A DNA stretch of 64,000 nt from Glebionis coronaria (lineage: Eukaryota; Streptophyta; Magnoliopsida; Asterales; Asteraceae), in NCBI GenBank assembly GCA_025667525.1, contig CM046881.1:497943627-498007626 (forward strand). Reading direction: 5' to 3'. Positions within the stretch are counted from its first letter, which is position 1, and each line of letters starts with the position of its first letter. The translations under genes were made by a program, and so were the position numbers. The notes under the pieces are model-generated. The model ran no database searches. It had not been told where the DNA came from and worked only from the letters and a program-made list of their open reading frames with translations. Shown one piece after another: positions 22,638 to 33,841 of the stretch.

Positions 22638-25600
22638 CTAAGTACAAGGAGGATTCTTACAAATCTTATTAAGATGGAAATAAATATATCTAATCAAATC
22701 TTTGCCAACGTCACTTGGATAATCCATCTCCAGCTGTGTTGACACCATTATCTTCAAAACTTCTATGGACATAGGATATTCAGCATCCACAAGAAGATAT
22801 TTAGAAAACTTTATAGTACTCAGGTGATACACACTAGCTGCTGAATGTAGACACCATTGAAGTCCACTAACATCATCAAGATCCTTCCAAACTGGATCTT
22901 CTTCATCTGGTGCACACATTCTCTTGAATGTTGACCAAATCTTTATTCCATTGACTGAAGTAGGTGCTTCAGTCTCATACTTGGCCTGCATCAACCTCCA
23001 AAGGTCTGCCATGTCTTCCCTATCCAGGCTTGCAAACAAAGACATAAGAGTAGTAAAAGTGTGTACCTTCTTCCCATATCTGCCAATCATCCAAAACCCA
23101 CTTGCATCTTCCTCATAACTAACTATAGGGTTTCTGAAATCATGAGGTAACACTTATACCATATGTGAAGCTTCCAAGGGTGAGAGCTTAATACTCCTTC
23201 TAATAACAGTTTCACTAGGATTCACTCTATCCAAATTTTCTGGAAACTCAAGTGGAACTCCCTTTTTCAAAGGTCTTGGTGCAATTAAAGCCTATTGAAT
23301 CTGCATCTCTTCTGCAAGTTGTTCCTTTCCTTCATCTGAAAGAAGTCTGATAGTGTTCTGCTCTTGCACACTTGCCCAAAGAGGATAAGCCTTATATTCC
23401 AATTCATCAAAGTACAATCCCTGCAACTTCTGAAAAGTCCAACCTCCTTGATGACATCTAAGCAACATATAGTAGAGCTCCCTTCTATCCTTCTTAGATT
23501 ATGAGAAAACTTTTCTAGACTTATACTTTAATATTACCTTGCAATCCCTTTGAATCCTAAGTAGAATCTCTAAATCCCAAATTTGATCTGATAAAGACAT
23601 GTTTGGATTCTCCATGATCTTATTCTCCCAAGCAAAGTACATCTAAGCAACTTTAGGCATCTCATAATCCACCTGATTCTTCAACTCTGCAAGCTTTTCC
23701 TTTGCCAACTCATCACCATATTCAAGTCTCTCTAGTTCTTCAATAATCATAACACTTGAATCTATACTCTAATCATCACTTCTTTTCTTACTCTTAATAG
23801 TAGTTTCCTTCATCCTATCTTCTTTCTCAAGTTGTGCAGCCAACATGGAATCAAACTTTACTTAGGTTGCATCCTTGGGAACTACTATCTCTACCATAAT
23901 CCCTTTACCTTAATTTGATATATCAATGGGGGGTAAAGATGATGATGGTAGCTGTGTAGACACATCCTTGATGATAGCTGATGATTGGGATACATCAACC
24001 ATACCTGTAGGTCTATCAACGTCCAAAACTTGTGTGTCAACGCCTAACTTACTCCTATCAGCGCTTAGCTTGTCAGCGTCAAAAACCTGCTTGTCAACGC
24101 TCAACCTACTCGTGTCAGCGCTTGACCTTGTGAACTGCTCCATCATCTTAGTAAAAGATATATTCAAATTTGTAGGGGTAACCAATGAAACATCAAAACC
24201 TGGTTGCCTCTTTAAATATGTTAGAGCTTCAGCTATACCCAAAGATTCTCCTTCATGTGAGCCTTTGTCACTCACATGTATCTGCTCATCCTCCCCTTTG
24301 GAAGAATCTTCTACGCCATGCCTAGGGTTAGCACCTTCCAAAATAACAATCCCCTCCCTCAATTGCTTGAGTTCAAGGCCTTATGTAGAGACAGTATGTA
24401 CAAGGTCTGCATTTTGATTTTGCAAGCTAATACAGACAGCCGTCAATTCCAACAATGTATAAGGTTCCAATCTGCCCTCCCATAGAATGGGAATTTGACC
24501 TCCCAAATAAGATTCATGGGGCACGGATGGGGTCTTAATGATGGTAGGACTGGCTTAGCTTGCATCTAAGCTAGTACCAATAGTCCTAGCCCCACCCATG
24601 TCACCAACCACACTTGTGGTGGTGGTTCTCTCTGAAACATGGCTAGGACCACTAGAGGATAACACTCCAGTAGTCCTTTGGCATTTTTCCATCCTAAATT
24701 ATGGGGGTAAAGAAGATGATGTGGATTCGTTTAAGTTTGAAGGTTAAGGGGTGTTTGGGTTTGTTGTAAAAAGGTGTCAGCGTTTGGATTTGGAGTGTCA
24801 ACGCCAACATTTAACGTTTCAGCGTTGAAGGGTTCTGGGTCAATATCCATTTGTTGGGGTGATGGTGATTGTTCAGGTAATGGGTCTGGTTGTGGTAGAG
24901 GGTCTTGTTGAGGTTGTGTTGTTGCAATAACAAAAAGCATGGCTTGGGTAAGGGGTAAGTCTCTGTGAGGTGGTGTATTCATCTTTCCAAAAATTGCTTT
25001 CTTTTGCACAGGGATCGTATAAAAATCATTGTGATCCCTAGTGCAATATCTTTGTTCATCAAACACCATTTGCAAAAATCTTGGGTAACCAAGAGTCATC
25101 TTGCTACCTTTGTTATGACACATGCCATCAAAAATCATTTTAGAAAAATTATATTTTTGCCCATTAGCAATACACACAATGGCACTCCCAATTGACCTGT
25201 TAATTTCATTGTGTGCAGTACATTTGGGACTCAAACATTGAAGAATGACATGTATCAAGTACTTCCAAGCTGGGGGAAATTCCTGTTTTGAATATTTATT
25301 TAAAGTTCCCTCTTTAGGGAAATGATAACCCAAAGCTTGAAGTCCTTATTCTAGCTCACCAATGGGTAGGGTGGTTATACCATCTGTATCATTAAGATGC
25401 AAATCCTGGCGAACCAAGGCTTCAGTAACCACCCATGGAAGCCCATGGACTGTAGTAGTCAATGTAGTCACATTATTAACTGTTGAGGAAGTGACAGTAT
25501 TCCAAAACTGTTTAATATGAGTGACAGGGATAAAAGGAGCATGAGAAAGTGCATACCTGATGGGGGATGCATTTAAATACTCCACCATCTGAGTATATTG

Positions 25601-25696
25601 AGGAAACAGAGTGTTGTCAGCCTCTAAATAGGCAACCATGTTGTGCTGACTTCTGAACCCCAATTCCAAATCACTCGGTTTAAACTTAGGCGCCAT
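22638..25696 (-). pseudogene. Element D third ORF (after RNase H), function unknown
   Basis: Starts at the ATG at 25694-25696 (MAPKFKPSDLELGF) and spans about 1020 codons to the stop just before the polypurine tract, in four pieces (25346-25696, 24731-25333, 23910-24362, 22638-23153) separated by stops or shifts. The N-terminal ~230 residues align with the ORF at 63113 in element E: shared patterns are IRYAL/LRYAF, KQFW/RQFW, WVVTEA/YVVTEA, HLND/HLQD, PAWKYLIHVILQCLSPK/PQWKLLVHFLIHCLSPK and YPRFLQ. The middle is Pro/Gln-rich and Asp/Ser-rich. The C-terminal ~150 residues (DREDMADLWRLMQAKY, EEDPVWKDL, EYPMSIEVLKIMV) form a second conserved block. I recall such proteins in Anthemideae databases under doubtful names. 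The position equals the env-like slot of other copia groups, but no signal peptide is evident. Confidence 0.75.
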
Positions 25697-26875
25697 GGAT
25701 GTAGAAAGTTATGATAAATGTTATGAAAGATGAAAGTGTGTGAAAATTGAGTTAGACAAGAATAAGCAGTTACCCTGTTTTAAAATAATGAGCCAAATAT
25801 ATAGGAGAGGTGAAAACATGTGATTGGTCAAAGATGAGACAGTTATTTTTCAAAAGATAATGATTAAAATCTTGATAATATATAACTTATCTTGTGCATT
25901 AATAAAAAGTTACCAACTCCTAAAATTACGGCCCAAATTTTCGTCAAAATAACAATTGGGTAGGACCCAATTTTTATCAACGGTCAAAAATTACCTATCA
26001 ACGCTCAACGGCTATATTCTTGTCAACGTTGGAATTTTGCCATGTCAACGTTAAAATTGACCCTAATAACGTTTGCAAATAAATCTGCAGCGTCCAAAAA
26101 TAAAAATAATAAAAAGAAAAAGGACCTTAACCAAGTGATTTATCCTAGTGAAGATAACGTATAGACTGAAAATTACTATAGGGTGGCAAGCACTGTCCAA
26201 TCATGCACACTTGCTTAAACAAGATAGACATAATTGTCCTCAAGTGTCCCTTGCTAACCAAAGTTCTTAACAGTGAAGTTATCTTATACAATCCTTTGTA
26301 ACTTCCCAGGTAAGCCCAATAAAAATCATACCCAAGTCTCCCAATAAACCACATCCAATTCTAGGTTAAAAAGTCTTGGCAGCGTGCAAAGTATATCAAC
26401 TTTGCATGCTACAGTGCCTCACGATTTAGTAAACTAACCCGTACTCACTAGTGGACACAATCTAGAATTGTGATAAGAGTATTATATGAACACCCAAAAA
26501 GTCCTAAAGGTTTCCTAAACCTCCCCTTAAAATAAGATATACAAGTTGCTAAATAAAATGCATGTAATAAAAATTTATGTCAAGATAGGAATATAAATAT
26601 TCCAACCATCATCCATAAATTTGAACATGCTCCAAATAAGCTCCAAGCATCCATAAGCAACTCTGTATCCATTTGTACAATCCTAACAACGCCTGCATAA
26701 TTAGATCAAAAACCATAAAACTAATACGTTGCTGACAACGTCAATTTAACACTTGTCAGCGTTAAAATAACCTTTGTCAGCGTTAGACAAACAAAGTGGA
26801 AAATCTAATTTTGTACAAAGACCAATAACAATGCATATCCTGTACATACTTTTACAAAGAGTTCAAAAACACATA
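25697..26875 (-). other. Element D spacer between RNase H and third ORF
   Basis: 1.2 kb without coding capacity. It holds about ten TGTCARCG-related motifs in two clusters (25973-26095 and 26733-26784), all but one in the same orientation as elsewhere in D. Confidence 0.65.
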
Positions 26876-27252
26876 TTAGGTAAGATTGATCATTCCAATA
26901 CTTGTTACCAAGTATTGAAATCTCCCAGTATCAAAAGGTGTAGTTAATAAATCAGCCACATTTTCCTCTGTGTCAACCCTATCTGGTTATATTAAACCTT
27001 TTTCAAAACAATCTATTATAAAATGATTTCTAATTTCTATGTGTTTTGTTTTAGAATGATGTACAGGATTTTTAATAATGCATAAAGTACTGTTATTGTC
27101 TACAAAAATCTTGGTATGCATGAAATTATACCCATAATCCAATAGCTGGTTCTGAATCCATAAAACTTGTCCACAACAAGCAGCTGCAGCTACTTATTCT
27201 GCTTTAGTTGTAGAGTTGGCCATCACTGTCTGGTTCTTGCATTACCAAGATA
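26876..27252 (-). pseudogene. Element D RNase H
   Basis: The copia RNase H continues from the reverse transcriptase frame: TTKAE followed by a stop in place of Tyr, then AAAACCGQVLWIQNQLLDYG, KIFVDNNSTLCI, KTKHIEIRNHFI and ADLLT. Two in-frame stops. It degrades the RNA strand of the hybrid in a live relative. It ends at the TAA at 26876. Confidence 0.85.
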
Positions 27253-28362
27253 TCAATCTACCCAAAGAAATTGGCATCCACCAGTTGTGGATTTTCTATC
27301 AAACTTGTCACCCCCATAGTTACTGTCTGAATATGCAATAAGCTCCAATGGAGAATCCTTTGGGTACCATAATCCCAAGGTGGGATAGCACCTAAGATAC
27401 CTAAAAATCCTCTTAACAGCATGAAGATGACACTCTTTAGAAGTTACTTGATGGCGTGCACATGCACACACATCAAGCATAATGTCAGGTCTTGAAGTTG
27501 TAAGATACATCAATGATCCAATCATTGACCTATAATGCCTGACATCCACCTCTTTTTCATCTCCAACCTTTTCCCAAGGGTTTTCCCAATCCATGGGTGT
27601 GCTAGCCCGTTTTTCATGTGGAGAAAAGCCAAACTTCTTCAAGATCTCTGCTACATATTTGTCTTGAGAGATGAAGATACCATCTTCTTTCTGCTGAACT
27701 TGTAACCCTAGAAAGAAGTTTATCTCTCCCATTGCACTCATCTTGAACTTGTCTGTCATGAGCTTGGAAAAGTCTTCACTCGTCTTTGGACTTGAAGAGC
27801 CAAAGATGATATAATCCATATAGACCTGAACAAGTAAGAAGTCCTTTCCAGTCTTCTTGGTAAACAAAGTCTGATCTATGGTGCCCCTCTTGAATCCATT
27901 TTCCACCAGATAAGTGGACAATGTGCCATACCATGCTCTTGAGGCTTGATGAAGTCCATACATAGCTTTCTTCACTCTATACACCTTGTCTGGATGTTCT
28001 GAATCTTCAAAACTAGGAGGCTGTATTACATAAACCTCCTCTGCAATTATGCCATAAAGAAAGGCACTCTTCACATCCATTTGATAGACTATAAAGCCTA
28101 TACAGGAAGCTTAGGCTAGGAAAATCCTTATTGCCTCAATCCTTGCAACAAGTGCAAAAACCTCCTCATAATCTATCCCTTCCTCTTGTGTATAGCCTTG
28201 AGCAACCAAACGTGTCTTATTTCTGACCACAATGCCTCTCTCATCCTTTTTGTTTCTAAGAACCCATCTTGTCCCTATAGGTCTGACATGTCTTGGACAA
28301 TCAACTAGCTCCCAAACATCTTGAATAGCAAATTGGTGAAGCTCATCTTGCATTGCTTCCAC
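27253..28362 (-). pseudogene. Element D reverse transcriptase
   Basis: The copia reverse transcriptase starts near 28362 ([19 protein letters not shown]) with [19 protein letters not shown], continues to 28111, then after a stop from 28080 (MDVKSAFLYG). It has GLHQASRAW, KFKMSAMGEINFFLGLQV and SRPDIM blocks. The catalytic YVDD box reads YMDY: the second aspartate, essential in the family, is a tyrosine. With the stops, this enzyme cannot be active. Confidence 0.92.
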
Positions 28363-30207
28363 CCAACTTGGTTCTTTGAGAGCATCAAATATCTTCTTGG
28401 GTTCCTACTATGACAGAAAACAAGCAAACAAACATGCTTGAACAAGAGGGGTATCAACCTTTTTGTGAATAATGGCAATAAATCCTCCATGTTTCTGATG
28501 AGACCTTCTAGTTTGTACAGGATTCATTACATCACTAATAATTAGAGAAGAGGGGTGATTTTTTATAGTAGATGTAAGCACTCCTCCTTCAATAGTTGTG
28601 TGGTCTTGAATTTCAGTTTCCAAGTTGCCAATATCTTCTTCAAAATCGCTTCCATCATCACCTGAATGAACATCTTCATGTACTATTGAAGGTTCACCTT
28701 GTTCAAAAACATTAGAAGAGAATAAATGGTCAAAAGAGTTGTCAACGCCTGAATTGGTGTTGTCAACGTTTGAGCCATCAACGCTTGAATTTGTCCTGTC
28801 AGCGCCAGATTTTCCTTTGTCAGTGCTTGAAGATTCATGCATGTTTTCATCAACTGGTGTTACTTGTGGACCACCTTTTTTCTTTCCAGCAGCAGCAAAT
28901 GCATCTGTCTAAATAGGAATGGTAACATACTCAAGTATGGGTGCCGAGTTGTCTGCTAGTGATCCTACCTCCTTATCAACATGTATACCTGAAATTTGAA
29001 CAACTCGTTCTTCCACAACATTTGAAGTCACCTTCACAATGTTTGGATTAGTAACAGGCATATAGTTTAAGGTTCTAGATATAGGTTCCAAGTCAAATAA
29101 CCAATTTGGTCCACTTTCAGGATCACTAGGTTTACTTTCTAAAAACCTAACATGAACCTTTTCAAGTATACGTTTTTCTTTCTTAAAGTAAACCCTATAT
29201 CCTCTACTCTGCACTGAATAGCCCATAAAATAGCCTTCATCACCTTTTGTAATAAACTTTCCTAAGGCATCACTACTGTCTAATACAACTACATGACAGC
29301 AAAAGGGTTTAAGAAAACCAATATTAGGTTTCCTACTCCAAAATAGCTCATAAGGTGTCTTGTTGTGAATTTTGTTTATTAATGCCCTATTCTGAACATA
29401 ATAGGTTGTATTCATAGCCTCAGCCCAAAAAGCAATGGGAAAGTGAGCATCAGCCAACATTGTCCTAACAGCTTCTATGAGTGTTCTATTCTTCCTTTCA
29501 GCCACCCCATTTTGTTGTGGAGTTCTAGCTATGCTAAACTGCCTAGTAATCCCTTTCTTGGCACAAAAGTCATCTAACAGCTTATTTCTAAACTCACCAC
29601 CATTATCACTTCTAAGAATTTTAACTTCATTCCCAGTCTTTTTCTATAATTGGGTAATAAAGTTAATCAAAACATCAGCAGTTTCAATTTTCAAGGCCAA
29701 GAAGAAAGCCCAAGTAAATCTAGAAAAATCATTAGTTATGACAAAACAATAGGACTTACCATTTAAGCTTTCTATATTAGTTGGACCAAACAAGTCCAAA
29801 TGCAGCAAGTGAAGTAGTTTAGAACTAGAATGCACAAGTTTAGACTTAAAGGAGACTTTGTGTTGTTTGCCTTTAAGGCGTGCAACATAAGAGTGGTCAT
29901 TGTGGAAAGCCTTTTCAGGCAAACCATCAACTAAACCATGTCTTACAAGTCTATTTATGTTCTTAAAATTAATGTGCCCTAACCTTATGTGCCAAAGATT
30001 ACTCTCATCAACTAAAGCCTTAGCATATAGACATGATAGATTATTATTCATCCTAATTCCATTAAGATTCACATTATAAATGTCCTTATGCCTAGGTTTT
30101 CTATAATCAATGAATTTCTCATCAGGTATTTTAAAATCTTTGCTTAACACCAAGCATTCAGTATCAGTGAAAAGAATATTATTTTTATTATTAGACTTGT
30201 GATACAC
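28363..30207 (-). pseudogene. Element D GAG-pre-integrase and integrase
   Basis: The frame from 30207 has the HHCC-type region (LWHIRLGHINFKNINRL), then the integrase core: first Asp in LHLDLFGPT, a nonsense codon at 29644-29646, second Asp in RSDNGGEF, and Glu in PQQNGVAERKNR (about 29480). The C-terminal part (GDEGYFMGYSVQSRGYRVY) ends near 28909. An acidic Asn/Ser/Asp-rich linker to 28408 then encodes repeated VD and AD steps from several TGTCARCG motifs. A frameshift near 30200 separates it from protease. Confidence 0.9.
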
Positions 30208-30475
30208 TAAACAGATTGTAGTCGAGTTCTTTTACCAGAAATACGTTTTCAAAACGCAAGTTGTTGGTGATAAGAGTGCCTTTGCCAGTGATAGTTCCAT
30301 ATCCGCCTCCATAGTACACTTTTTCACCATCTTTAATGGGGGTAAAGTTTATCAAATAATCTTCCTTCCCCGTCATGTGCCTAGAGCATCCACTATCCCA
30401 ATAGCCATAATCATTAACCTGCTTTTGAATGCCCTGCACATAAAGAAAACAAATTAGTTTTCTTTGGGAACCCAA
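30191..30475 (-). pseudogene. Element D aspartic protease
   Basis: Contains DSGCSRHMTG (about 30365-30395), the copia protease active site, then the Gly-rich flap-like YYGGGYGTITGKGTL and the LDYNLFSVSQV end that leads into the pre-integrase region. The frame breaks directly after this. Confidence 0.88.
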
Positions 30476-31811
30476 GCCTGAGTAGATTTAGATTCATTTG
30501 GTTGTTCAACAAGAACAGACTTAGTCCTTATAACAACCCCTTGTTCATCCCTTTTTAGATTAAACACCCAGTTAACCCTAATTGGTTTAGTTATGACCTT
30601 TGAAATATAATGAAACATGTTATAGGTCATAGAAATCCCATCTGAATTAGGGTTTTGATCTTGTTTAGGTCTTCAAGATAAGCCAGAAGAAGCTTTAGAC
30701 CCATTTTCCTTTGGTTGCAAGTATTTGGCATTACTTGGTCTAACAGCGTTGGAAACATTCCTGTCAGCGTTAAAATTGTTCTTGACAATGCTGAAATTAC
30801 CTATATCAGCGTCAAACCTAGGGTTTGCTATAGGAACCCATTGTCTGTTAGACCATGTATTGGTCTTTTGAAAAGGCCTTTGTCCATAAGTATTAGACCC
30901 TTTAGTAAAGAATGGGCTGGTCTAATGACTTGTGGACTTTGTTGGACAAAAGGTTTGGGTTTGACCATGGTTGACTTTCTATCAGCGTTGACCTTTGAAG
31001 CATTGACACACTTATAAGCCAAATGTGAAAAACTTCCACAAGTATTACAGGCTTTTCTAGACAAAACTCTAGGTCTAGATGAAAAGAAACCTGTACCATT
31101 ATCACTAACTTGACTTTTTGGTGACCTAGGTTTTCTATACATTTCTGCATATTTAATACTAGGTTTTCTATCAATGTTTAGGCCAAGGTCAACGGTCTTT
31201 CCAGTAGTAGGATTGGTCACTTTTATGGTTGCTGACTCATTTGGGCTGTCACTAAGCATGTCACCCTTAACAAAAAAGTAGGGTTGGCTTTCTTCCATTG
31301 GTCCAAATCAGTTAATTTCTACTTGTATTCCTCTACTGGAGTAAGAAATCTTGGTGGAGGAATAAATTCCTCTTCTTGGAGTTCTGGTATACCAGTCCAA
31401 GACAAGTCCTTTCTAAGGACACCAAAGAAGTTCCCAACAGATGGGGGAACACCAGCATACTCCTTCATCCCAATCCCATTCATATCCCTAGAATCCCTTT
31501 GTTCACTAACACATTTTTCTTGGGTTTGAGAAGCTTTATAAAATCTTTAAATTTTAAGATCTACATTATCTTTGTTTTTGATGGCCTCATCTAACGTAGC
31601 CTGAATAACACCATTTGACCTCTCCAAGATGTCCCTTACCTTAATACTAGCATTCAGGTCATGAGTCAAAACATTGATTTAATCTTTTAGGCCAAGCTTC
31701 AATTTCTTATATTCAGCCACAGTCTTTTCAGTTTGAACAAGTGCAAGTTGATAATTAGATAACTTGCATTTTTCATCAAAAACATTTGATTTTAACTTTA
31801 AAATTTCCTTG
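30476..31811 (-). pseudogene. Element D gag C-terminal/linker region with second zinc knuckle
   Basis: Continues gag through several stops. The best-preserved part (30828-31298) has the knuckle CNTCGSFSHLAYKC (C-X2-C-X4-H-X4-C, near 31050) in a basic, Ser-rich context. A Leu/Lys-rich coiled-coil stretch precedes it (31560-31800). Two knuckles separated by a coiled coil is the same layout as in element E. Confidence 0.75.
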
Positions 31812-33248
31812 TTAAGTTTTAGTGTTTAAACGACAACCTTTACTACAAAATGCATCATCGTATACCTCATTGTCTGATGAAGATGAAGAATGTGCAAGAG
31901 CATAGTGAACATGCTCCTCTTCCTTCTTTTCTGCAACCAAGGCTTTGTTTTCTTCCACATCTTTGGCCAAAAATCTCCAGTCCCAGCCAACAACATCGGT
32001 GTCTTGCATGGCAACCATAGCTTTTGTATCTTCAACCTTGACGATTTGGCTTGAAGGCTTTCCAGCATCAGATCTTCTTGGAGATCTACACTCTCTCATA
32101 AAGTGACGCATTCTATGGCAATTGTAACACTCAACCTTGGATTTATCAAACCCAGCAGTGTCTTTAGCATTAAAGGTCATCTTCTTCCTAAATCTCCTAT
32201 TTTGTCTATTTTCCCTTATGCTTGCAAGTGCCATATTCCACTTTATGTCCATCTCCTCCAAATGCTCATCACTAATTTGCTCAAGGTCCTCATATGTAAT
32301 CACTAAACCATTGGGAAATGAAGCAATGTATGCACACACTGTATCTAGATCAATACCAGCAGGCTTAACTCTTGGTGAGTCAACATTGTATGTGTCAGCG
32401 TCTGAATGTGGGGCGCTGACAAAGCTTGATCCAACGTTGACACATGGTGATCCAGTAACGGGGTGCATGTATGACTCCCTTTGATCAAATTGACCTTCAC
32501 TATGTGAGAAGAAGGCCATATTTCCATTGGTAGATTTGCTTCCTTGATCCAAAAGGATTTCACTCTCTACAATCCTTAGTTTATTGTAGCCATCATCTAA
32601 AATGGAACTTTTGTGAGTATTATTAGCAATCATAGACCTTGCTTCAATCTTCCATGCATCACCAAGGCTTTTAAGGAAAGTGGCGATGATATCAGCATCA
32701 TCATGCACTGTTCCCATAAATAACAACTTGCTTGTTATGTCAAGAAGTCTGCTTCTCACCCCACTTAGTTTTTCATTGGGAAGAGCTTTGAAGACAGAAT
32801 ACTCATGCAAGAGTTGCTTCTTTTTCTCTGAGGCAGTATCATCATTACCACCATAAGTGAGTTGAAGGGCTGCCCAAAGATCTTTGGCACACTTATAGCC
32901 TCTATACTTGTGCTGATTGGCTTGTCCCAAAGAAAGTTTCAGGATGCTTAAAGTTTTCATGTCGTTCCTTCTCTTTGCAATGTCCTCAGCTGAGACAGAT
33001 CTCCCATCCCCAGGTTGTTCTTTTCGATAAGCTTCACTTGAGCCTGGAGTTGATCTCACAGTAATAGCAGCTTGAATCTTGGCAGCCTTATCGAATGTGT
33101 TTCCATATTCAATAATTTCCTATAGGGTGTGGTCATGGATTTGAAGGTACTGCTCAAAATTGAACTTCCATAGCTCAAAGTTGTCTGGGTCAAGCATGGG
33201 GATTTTTATATTAGGGCTTGAGGAGGAGGTCAACTCTGGAGTAGACAT
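31812..33248 (-). pseudogene. Element D gag
   Basis: The ATG at 33246-33248 (MSTPELTSSSSPNIKIP) opens a copia gag with a UBN2-type domain (SLGQANQHKYRGYKCAKDLWAAL, SVFKALPNEKLSGV). An in-frame TAG lies at codon 43 (33120-33122). A zinc knuckle CYNCHRMRHFMREC (C-X2-C-X4-H-X4-C) is near 32090-32130, followed by an acidic Ser-rich tail. The second part is open for 415 codons. It would form the particle core; this copy is stopped early. Confidence 0.9.
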
Positions 33249-33334
33249 GTTGTCTGGATTTTAGGGTTTCTTGAAAATTAGGGTTTTTGGCAATTTAGGG
33301 TTTTTGTGTTCTTTAGATCAAAGTTCCTCAACAA

Positions 33335-33346
33335 GCTCTGATACCA
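33335..33346 (-). other. Element D primer binding site (initiator tRNA-Met)
   Basis: Minus strand TGGTATCAGAGC, two bases inside the 5' LTR. Confidence 0.9.
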
Positions 33347-33348
33347 CT

Positions 33349-33841
33349 TGTTGATCCCAAACTTAGATTGATTTAGCTTGTGTAAACGAGAATGAATCAA
33401 GTTAAACACTTAGAGAAACTTTGTTGTATATGAAACAATTTAAGTATTATGTGGAATTAATACTTAAACAAGAACACACAAACAAGATAAATCAAACTTT
33501 CACTTTGATTGATTAATCGAACTTGCGTACAATGAAGTGTGAAAAACATATATTAAACTAAAACCTAAAGGCCTCCTTTTATAGACTAAGGAGTCTTGTA
33601 CAAGAGTCTACGTATCAACTATTTTAGGTAAAGATAAACATAGAAAATACATTGTCAAACATATCTTTACTAGAAACATAAAACGTGTAGACTAAGTATC
33701 CTATCAATGCTTGACTTCTTCTCATCAAAACTTGACTTCTTCTTGTCAACGCTTGATCTGACAACGCTTGATTTCTTCCTATAAACGTCCAATTTCCTCT
33801 TGTCAGCGTCTAAGTGTCTTGGGTTCATTTTATTCCCAACA
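33349..33841 (-). repeat. Element D 5' LTR
   Basis: 493 bp. TATA box at 33576-33583 on the minus strand. It is followed on the right by the target duplication CGTCA. Confidence 0.93.

Larger units (their letters stand above)
22093..33841 (-). mobile_element. Element D: complete Ty1-copia retrotransposon with a third ORF
   Basis: Two 493 bp LTRs (22093-22585 and 33349-33841), both TGTTGATCC...TCCCAACA on the plus strand, flanked by the target duplication CGTCA (22088-22092, 33842-33846). The element reads on the minus strand: primer site at 33335-33346, gag, protease, integrase, reverse transcriptase, RNase H (the copia order), then a ~1.2 kb spacer and a ~1 kb-codon third ORF before the polypurine tract. 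LTRs differ by about 4 percent by eye. Every coding block has at least one stop or frameshift, so this copy is dead. The sequence carries about 18 strict copies of TGTCARCG, nearly all in one orientation. Confidence 0.95.

Noticed and set aside
23926..24417. Plus-strand 163-codon ORF
   Set aside because: Shadow of the minus-strand third ORF of D; its apparent Ser/Leu/Val repeats come from the TGTCARCG motifs.
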